Positions 59,891 through 64,000 of a stretch of DNA of 64,000 nt are shown piece after piece. Both the position numbers and the translations under genes were made by a program. Position 1 is the stretch's first letter, and every line of letters begins with the position of its first letter. Under the pieces are notes generated by a model. That model was given only the letters and a program-made list of their open reading frames with translations. It did no database searches and was not told the DNA's origin. This DNA comes from Streptomyces sp. DI166 (lineage in GTDB: Bacteria; Actinomycetota; Actinomycetes; Streptomycetales; Streptomycetaceae), in contig NZ_FLSP01000006.1 in assembly GCF_900091315.1 (NCBI RefSeq), positions 62,001-126,000 of the forward strand. Reading direction: 5' to 3'.

Positions 59891-61558
59891 GTGACCAACC
59901 GCAAAACCCGCCGACCGCACGCCGCCGCGATGACGGTGTGCGCCCTCACGCTCCCCGCGCTGCTGACCACCCTCTCCGCCCCCGCCGTACACCCCGGCGA
60001 GGCCCGGCCCAGGGCATCATCCGACGCCGCCGTCGGCGAGACGGTGCGCACACGGGCCGGTCTGGTGCGCGGAACACCCTCCGGCCCGTACCGGATCTTC
60101 CGAGGCGTCCCCTACGCGGCCGCGCCCGAGGGACGTCTCCGATGGGCACCGCCCCGGCCCGTACGGCCCTGGAAGGGGATCAGGGACGCCACGAAGCCGG
60201 GCCCGCTGTGCCCGCAGGTGCCCTCTCCCTACGCGCAGATCTCCAGCACCAACGAGGACTGCCTGGTCCTCGACGTCACCACACCATCGGCAGCCGACCG
60301 GCGGCGGCCCGCGCCGGTGCTCGTCTGGATCCACGGGGACGGCGCCGTGGGCGGCGGCTCCTTCTTCGACGGACGGCGCCTTGCGGGGCAGGGCCTGGTG
60401 GTCGTCAGCATCAACTACCGCCTCGGTGTTTTCGGCGGGCTGGCCCTGCCCGGGCTGGAAGGCTCCGGCACCTTCGGATTCCAGGACCAGCAGGCAGCGC
60501 TGAGGTGGGTGAGGGACAACGCGCGCGCCTTCGGCGGCGATCCCGGCAACGTCACCCTCGCGGGAGTCTCCTTCGGCGCGTCCGCCATCGCCGGGCACCT
60601 GACGTCCCCCGCGTCCGAGGGCCTCTTCCACCGGGCGATCATGGCCAGCGGGGAGGGCATGATGGACATGCCGGCCGGTGCGATGGGCCCGGGAGTGCCG
60701 GGCTACCCGTGGTACGTCTGGCGCAGCGGCCGCGAGATGGAGGACATCACGACGGAGATGACCTCCTCCCTCGGCTGCCGCGACGAGCGGCCCGAACGCA
60801 CCCTGGCCTGCCTGCGCGCCCTGCCGGTGAAGACGATCCTCACAGTGCCTTACATCATGAACGCCTTCCAGGCCTTCGGCTACGGCAACCCCACGCTGCC
60901 CCAACTGCCCCCGACCGCCCTGCGCGCAGGCCGCTTCCACGCCGTACCCGTCCTGTCGGGGGCGACCCTCGACGAGCACCGCACGTTCGTCGGCATGCTG
61001 TACGACGCGGTGGGCAAGCGGTTCACCGAGGCCGACTACACCCGCGCGCTGCGCACTGCCTTCGGTCCCCGTGCCGCCAAGAGGGTCCGGGCCGAGTACC
61101 CGACGAGCGCCTTCCCTTCCCCCGCCCTGGCATGGGCCACCGTGATCACCGACCGCATGTGGGCGCGCGGTACTCACGCCCTGCACAACACCCTGGCACG
61201 GAAAGTCCCGGTCTACGCCTACGAGTTCGCCGACCGACAGGCGCCGATGTTCCTGCCGCTGCCCGGCGAGTTCGACTTCGGTGCCTTCCACGCGGGAGAC
61301 ATCCCCTACCTGTTCGAGGACGAGGCAGCCGAGCCGCTGTTCACTCCGGAGCAGCGCAGGTTGTCGGCGGCCATGACCACGTACTGGGCCTCGTTCGCCC
61401 GCACCGGCACACCGCACGGCCCGGGGCTGCCGACCTGGCCGGCGTACCGCTCGGGGGACGCGAAGAAGCCCTACACGCAGTCCCTGGCCCCGCGGCATAT
61501 CGGCCCGGTCGACTACTACGGCACGCACAACCTCGGGTTCTGGAAGCACATGCCCTGA
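59891..61558 (+). CDS. Secreted type-B carboxylesterase
   Basis: A 555-residue extracellular esterase of the COesterase family. A signal peptide lies at residues 1-30 or so (RRPHAAAMTVCALTLPALLTTL). Family segments are RTRAGLVRGTPSG, YRIFRGVPYAAAPEGRLRW, NEDCLVLDV, VLVWIHGDGAVGGGS (oxyanion region), INYRLGVFG and GDPGNVTLAGVSFGAS with nucleophile S227. The elbow is G-V-S-F-G instead of the common G-E-S-A-G. Asp/Glu and His are expected at LSGATLDEHR and in GDIPYLF/GTPHGPG regions. GTG 59891 has AGGAAGG at good spacing; ATG 59867 is a weaker alternative. Confidence 0.9.
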   Translation: MTNRKTRRPHAAAMTVCALTLPALLTTLSAPAVHPGEARPRASSDAAVGETVRTRAGLVRGTPSGPYRIFRGVPYAAAPEGRLRWAPPRPVRPWKGIRDATKPGPLCPQVPSPYAQISSTNEDCLVLDVTTPSAADRRRPAPVLVWIHGDGAVGGGSFFDGRRLAGQGLVVVSINYRLGVFGGLALPGLEGSGTFGFQDQQAALRWVRDNARAFGGDPGNVTLAGVSFGASAIAGHLTSPASEGLFHRAIMASGEGMMDMPAGAMGPGVPGYPWYVWRSGREMEDITTEMTSSLGCRDERPERTLACLRALPVKTILTVPYIMNAFQAFGYGNPTLPQLPPTALRAGRFHAVPVLSGATLDEHRTFVGMLYDAVGKRFTEADYTRALRTAFGPRAAKRVRAEYPTSAFPSPALAWATVITDRMWARGTHALHNTLARKVPVYAYEFADRQAPMFLPLPGEFDFGAFHAGDIPYLFEDEAAEPLFTPEQRRLSAAMTTYWASFARTGTPHGPGLPTWPAYRSGDAKKPYTQSLAPRHIGPVDYYGTHNLGFWKHMP

Positions 61559-61685
61559 CACAGCCGCTTCCTGTCCAGGGCCGAAAGTCCCGTGTACCCC
61601 GGTCCCGTTCGGGCATCACCCCTGACTGCGATACTGCGTGCGATTTACGCCTGACAGAGCTCGTGCTGCCTGAGGAACCCCGACT

Positions 61686-62939
61686 GTGAACACCGGTATC
61701 GACAACTACCACGCCCTCCGAGCCCGCCACGAAGCCATGCGTCTGCGCCGCCGCATGCTTTCCCCAACGGGCCCCGAGCACCTCACCGGCACGGACCTCA
61801 CACCCTCGGAGCCGTACGACGGCAGAGCCGACCAGCGCTGCATACGCGACCACCTCGAAGCGGTCGAGCCGCTGGAGGAACTGATCACTCACCTCTACCG
61901 GGCACTGTTCGCCCGCCACCCCTCCATGCGAGCACTGTTCCCCGCGTCGATGGCCTTCCAACAGGCCCACCTCGCCGCCGCGTTCCGCTACCTCATCGAA
62001 CACCTCGACCAGCCCGCCGCCATCACCGCGACCTTCGCCCGGCTCGGCCGCGACCACCGCAAACTCGGCCTGCTCCCCGCCCAGTACACAGCGTTCGAGA
62101 CGGCCTTGCGCGAGGCCTTGCGGGCGCACGCCGACCGCTGCTGGACAGCCGAGCTGGAGCAGGCGTGGGTGAGGATGCTGCGTGCCGGTGTGAGTGCGAT
62201 GGTGAGCGCGGCCGACGAGGCCCTGCACGAACCACCCTTCTGGTCAGCGACAGTGACGGACCATCAGCTGCGTGACTCCGACCTGGCGGTCCTGCGCGTC
62301 CGCCCGCACGAGGAGTACCGCTTCCGCGGAGGCGAGCATGTCGCCCTGGAATCCCCGCGTCTTCCGCACACTTGGCGTCGCTACTACCCGGTGAGTGTGC
62401 CGGGCGGGGAGGGGGAGGTGGAGTTCCACGTCCGCTGCACCGCGCCCGGCGGGGTGAGCGAGGCCCTGGTCCACGGCACCGGCCGGGGGGATGTCGTACG
62501 TATCGGCCCACCGGAAGGAAACCTCGTCTCCGATGGTCCGGAGGCCGGGGGACTGCTCCTGGTGGCGTGGGACACGGGCTGGGCCGCGATGAAGGCGCTC
62601 CTGCGGGACCTGGAGTCCAGCCGCGGTCAGCCGGCCGGCCGCAGGGTGCGGCTGTTCGTCGGCGCCGAGGGGCTGTTCGGCTTCTACGACGCCGACTGTC
62701 TGGCGGGCTTGGAGCGGCACCGCTCGTGGCTGACCGTCGTCCCGGTGACAGGGGGCAGGCCGGGGGAGGACCCCCACGACCGGCTCGTCCAAGCGGTGAC
62801 GGCCACCGGTCCGGTGACAGCGGACCGCGCCCTGGTGGCGGGCCCTCCCGCACCGGTTCGCGCGATCACCGCCGCACTCGTCCGTGCCGGTCTGGGACCT
62901 GAGCAGGTACTGCACGACCTGCCCCCGGGCATCGGGTAG
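61686..62939 (+). CDS. Globin fused to FAD/NAD reductase-like domain (flavohemoglobin-like)
   Basis: A 417-residue flavohemoglobin-like protein. The N-terminal extension of about 45 residues is followed by a globin domain (about 55-195) with LYRALFARHPSMRALFP and proximal H124 (LGRDHRKLGLLPAQY). The reductase part (about 205-417) is divergent: the FAD motif is RRYYPVSVP rather than R-x-Y-S-x-x-S, and the nicotinamide loop reads LLVAWDTGWAAM rather than GTGIAP-like. This matches the actinobacterial class of globin-reductase proteins distinct from classical NO dioxygenases. The role (nitric oxide, D-lactate or peroxide linked) is not determinable. GTG 61686 has GAGGA upstream. Confidence 0.85.
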   Translation: MNTGIDNYHALRARHEAMRLRRRMLSPTGPEHLTGTDLTPSEPYDGRADQRCIRDHLEAVEPLEELITHLYRALFARHPSMRALFPASMAFQQAHLAAAFRYLIEHLDQPAAITATFARLGRDHRKLGLLPAQYTAFETALREALRAHADRCWTAELEQAWVRMLRAGVSAMVSAADEALHEPPFWSATVTDHQLRDSDLAVLRVRPHEEYRFRGGEHVALESPRLPHTWRRYYPVSVPGGEGEVEFHVRCTAPGGVSEALVHGTGRGDVVRIGPPEGNLVSDGPEAGGLLLVAWDTGWAAMKALLRDLESSRGQPAGRRVRLFVGAEGLFGFYDADCLAGLERHRSWLTVVPVTGGRPGEDPHDRLVQAVTATGPVTADRALVAGPPAPVRAITAALVRAGLGPEQVLHDLPPGIG

Positions 62940-62997
62940 GCACTTCCGCCCCTGCCCTGTCCGTCAGCGCAATCAGCCACTTCGGGGCATCAGGGGT

Positions 62998-63384
62998 TCA
63001 GGTGATGCTCCAGTCGCGGAGCTGCCGCCCGAGCAGACCCACTCCGAGCGCGCCGGAGGCGGCGTCACGGACCAGGGCAACCGCCTCCTTCGGCGGATAC
63101 TCCAGACGGCACCCGTTCAGCGCCAGGTACGCCTCCGCGCAGTGCCAGGCGAAGGCCTCGTTGGAATGCTCCAGGCACGGCAGCCGCGCCAGCGTCTGCA
63201 GCAGCGCCGCCGCCTTCAAGTACAGGGACCCGTAGACATTGCGCTCCATGGCCCGGGCGTTGACCCGGGCCACCGCCGCGTACAGCGAGCCGTAGTCGTC
63301 CACCTGCGGATCACCGGGAAGCAGCTCGGCGGCGTGCAGCAGGAAGGGCACGTCGAGAGGATGCAACGGTTCGGGCCGCGTCAC
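62998..63384 (-). CDS. Fic/Doc-like toxin with degenerate active-site motif
   Basis: A 128-residue small protein resembling the Doc-type Fic toxins of Streptomyces: helical fold with DYGSLYAAVARVNARA, YLKAAALLQTLARLP and a final WSIT. Where Fic proteins have HPFxxGNGR-like residues, this has LPCLEHSNEAF: the catalytic His position is Leu68 and only H73-S74-N75-E76 resemble the motif. The toxin may use a changed chemistry or act by binding. It overlaps the antitoxin gene by 4 bp and is second in the operon. Confidence 0.8.
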   Translation of the reverse strand: MTRPEPLHPLDVPFLLHAAELLPGDPQVDDYGSLYAAVARVNARAMERNVYGSLYLKAAALLQTLARLPCLEHSNEAFAWHCAEAYLALNGCRLEYPPKEAVALVRDAASGALGVGLLGRQLRDWSIT

Positions 63385-63686
63385 GCGGCGTGACCCCGTT
63401 CCTGCTCCTCCTCAAGGACGCGCCGCGCCGCCAGCTCCTCCGTACGGCGCTCCTGGTCCCGGTCGGTGCCGCTCGCCCCGGCCGCCTCCGCGAAGGCGTC
63501 GCCACTGCGGGCCATCGACGCGCGGAAGGCTTCGAGGAAGTGCGTCTCCACGGCCGTGGCACGGGCGTAGGCCGCCGACAGGATGTACTCCTGCAGGCTG
63601 ACACCCTCCTGCCGTGCCGCGGCCTCGATCGCGGCCCGCTGAGCCGGATCGGGAAAACGCAGGTTCATCGCTTTGGGCTGAGACAT
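63381..63686 (-). CDS. Ribbon-helix-helix antitoxin
   Basis: A 101-residue small protein: N-terminal RHH-like segment (KAMNLRFPDPAQRAAIEAAARQEGVSLQEYIL) and a charged C-terminal tail (EAAGASGTDRDQERRTEELAARRVLEEEQER) that probably binds the toxin. It is the first gene of a two-gene toxin-antitoxin unit. The palindrome just upstream is its likely autoregulatory operator. Confidence 0.85.
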   Translation of the reverse strand: MSQPKAMNLRFPDPAQRAAIEAAARQEGVSLQEYILSAAYARATAVETHFLEAFRASMARSGDAFAEAAGASGTDRDQERRTEELAARRVLEEEQERGHAA

Positions 63687-63694
63687 GGCACCAA

Positions 63695-63711
63695 TGGTAC
63701 CGCTGGTACCA
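63695..63711 (-). promoter_or_regulatory. Operator of toxin-antitoxin pair
   Basis: A perfect 17-bp inverted repeat TGGTACC-gct-GGTACCA lies 8 bases upstream of the antitoxin start. Two GGTACC boxes 9 bp apart suit RHH dimers. It probably mediates autorepression. Confidence 0.75.
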
Positions 63712-63751
63712 GCGAAGGGGGGATCGGAATGAGCGAACAGCGCGGGACGGG

Positions 63752-64000
63752 CTACTTCGCGCCTCGCGTGCCGTAGTGATCGAGGAAGACGTCTACACCA
63801 CTGGTGATGAGACGGTCCGTCAGGTCCTCGTCGATGTGCGTGCCGTAGGCGCTGAAGACCATGTGGGGGAAGACCAGTAGCCCGTAGAACTGGATGACCG
63901 CCACTTCCAGGTCGGGGATCTCCAGCCGGCCCTGGTCGGTGAGGGTGCGCAGGGCGTTGGCGAGGGCGGGGTGGTGGCCCTCGGTGCTGCGGTGTTTCCA
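63752..64000 (-). CDS. TetR-family regulator, C-terminal part (5' end outside window)
   Basis: The last 82 codons of a frame that enters from beyond the window. Residues HHPALANALRTL, EVAVIQFYGLLVFPHM and DRLITSGVDVFLDHYGTRG match the C-terminal ligand domain of AefR-like (TetR_C_7 type) regulators. The DNA-binding domain is not in the window. It is upstream of and on the same strand as the toxin-antitoxin unit. Confidence 0.75.
   Translation of the reverse strand, partial: WKHRSTEGHHPALANALRTLTDQGRLEIPDLEVAVIQFYGLLVFPHMVFSAYGTHIDEDLTDRLITSGVDVFLDHYGTRGAK

Noticed and set aside
1..64000. tRNA, rRNA, CRISPR arrays, attachment sites
   Set aside because: No cloverleaf-like stretches with CCA-type ends, rRNA-like conserved blocks, or regularly spaced short repeats were seen; the only regular repeats are the coding propeller blades at 58.3-59.2 kb.

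Overview
The window is high-GC DNA with strong third-position G/C bias, frequent GTG starts, 4-bp stop/start overlaps and many secreted carbohydrate-active enzymes, two-component systems and Lrp/LacI/TetR regulators. This is the signature of a Streptomyces (or close relative) chromosome, probably an accessory-rich arm. There are no rRNA, tRNA or CRISPR features.

Region by region: (1) 1-16.2 kb is a glycan-utilisation locus: a CUT1 sugar ABC importer (binding protein cut by the window edge, two permeases), a cytoplasmic GH13 alpha-glucosidase, a LacI repressor and three secreted GH87-type (alpha-1,3-glucanase/mycodextranase) enzymes of increasing modularity (670, 1124 and 1430 aa). All three keep the Asp...Asp-Asp triad at identical spacing. 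The inferred logic is that GH87 enzymes cut alpha-1,3-linked glucan outside the cell, the ABC system imports oligosaccharides, GH13 makes glucose and LacI senses the sugar. (2) 16.2-22.5 kb holds a SnoaL-like protein and a lipoprotein/adaptor/ABC ATPase/MacB-type permease operon facing its own OmpR-type two-component system. A shared operator-like element lies before both units. (3) 22.6-24.85 kb is a secreted starch-degrading amylase (GH13-CBM25-CBM20) with overlapping MalR-type operators on its promoter. (4) 24.87-28.9 kb is a decayed island: NRPS adenylation-domain remnant, frameshifted IS5-type transposase, frameshifted Rhs/HINT toxin tail, an apparently intact Imm21-like immunity gene and an orphan toxin tail. 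(5) 28.9-30.75 kb is a cobalamin-riboswitch-controlled cbtBA cobalt transporter with a divergent histidine-phosphatase-fold protein lacking its catalytic histidines. (6) 30.8-35 kb has an MMPL exporter divergent from a NarL-type two-component system. (7) 35-44.9 kb has an alpha/beta hydrolase, an Lrp regulator, a large secreted GH92 alpha-mannosidase, an EEP-family membrane protein, a D,D-carboxypeptidase, a CseBC-like two-component system and a lipoprotein.

(8) 44.9-54.9 kb is a patchwork of small metabolic and regulatory genes (GNATs, MDR oxidoreductase, M20 peptidase with Lrp, nucleoside deaminase, TetR/DoxX pair, PhzF/Lrp pair), with several broken genes: a GNAT with an in-frame TAA, an anti-sigma ATPase stub, a frameshifted GNAT, a truncated HxlR regulator and a DUF3237 tail. 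(9) 55-64 kb holds a 1082-aa AAA ATPase regulator, a metallopeptidase-like domain fused to a seven-repeat propeller, a secreted carboxylesterase, a globin-reductase fusion, a Fic/Doc-like toxin-antitoxin pair and the end of a TetR regulator.

The most interesting units are the three-enzyme GH87 locus, the two-component system with matched 11-bp-period operators, the cobalt locus with a pseudophosphatase, and the leaderless M15-like peptidase/propeller fusion.
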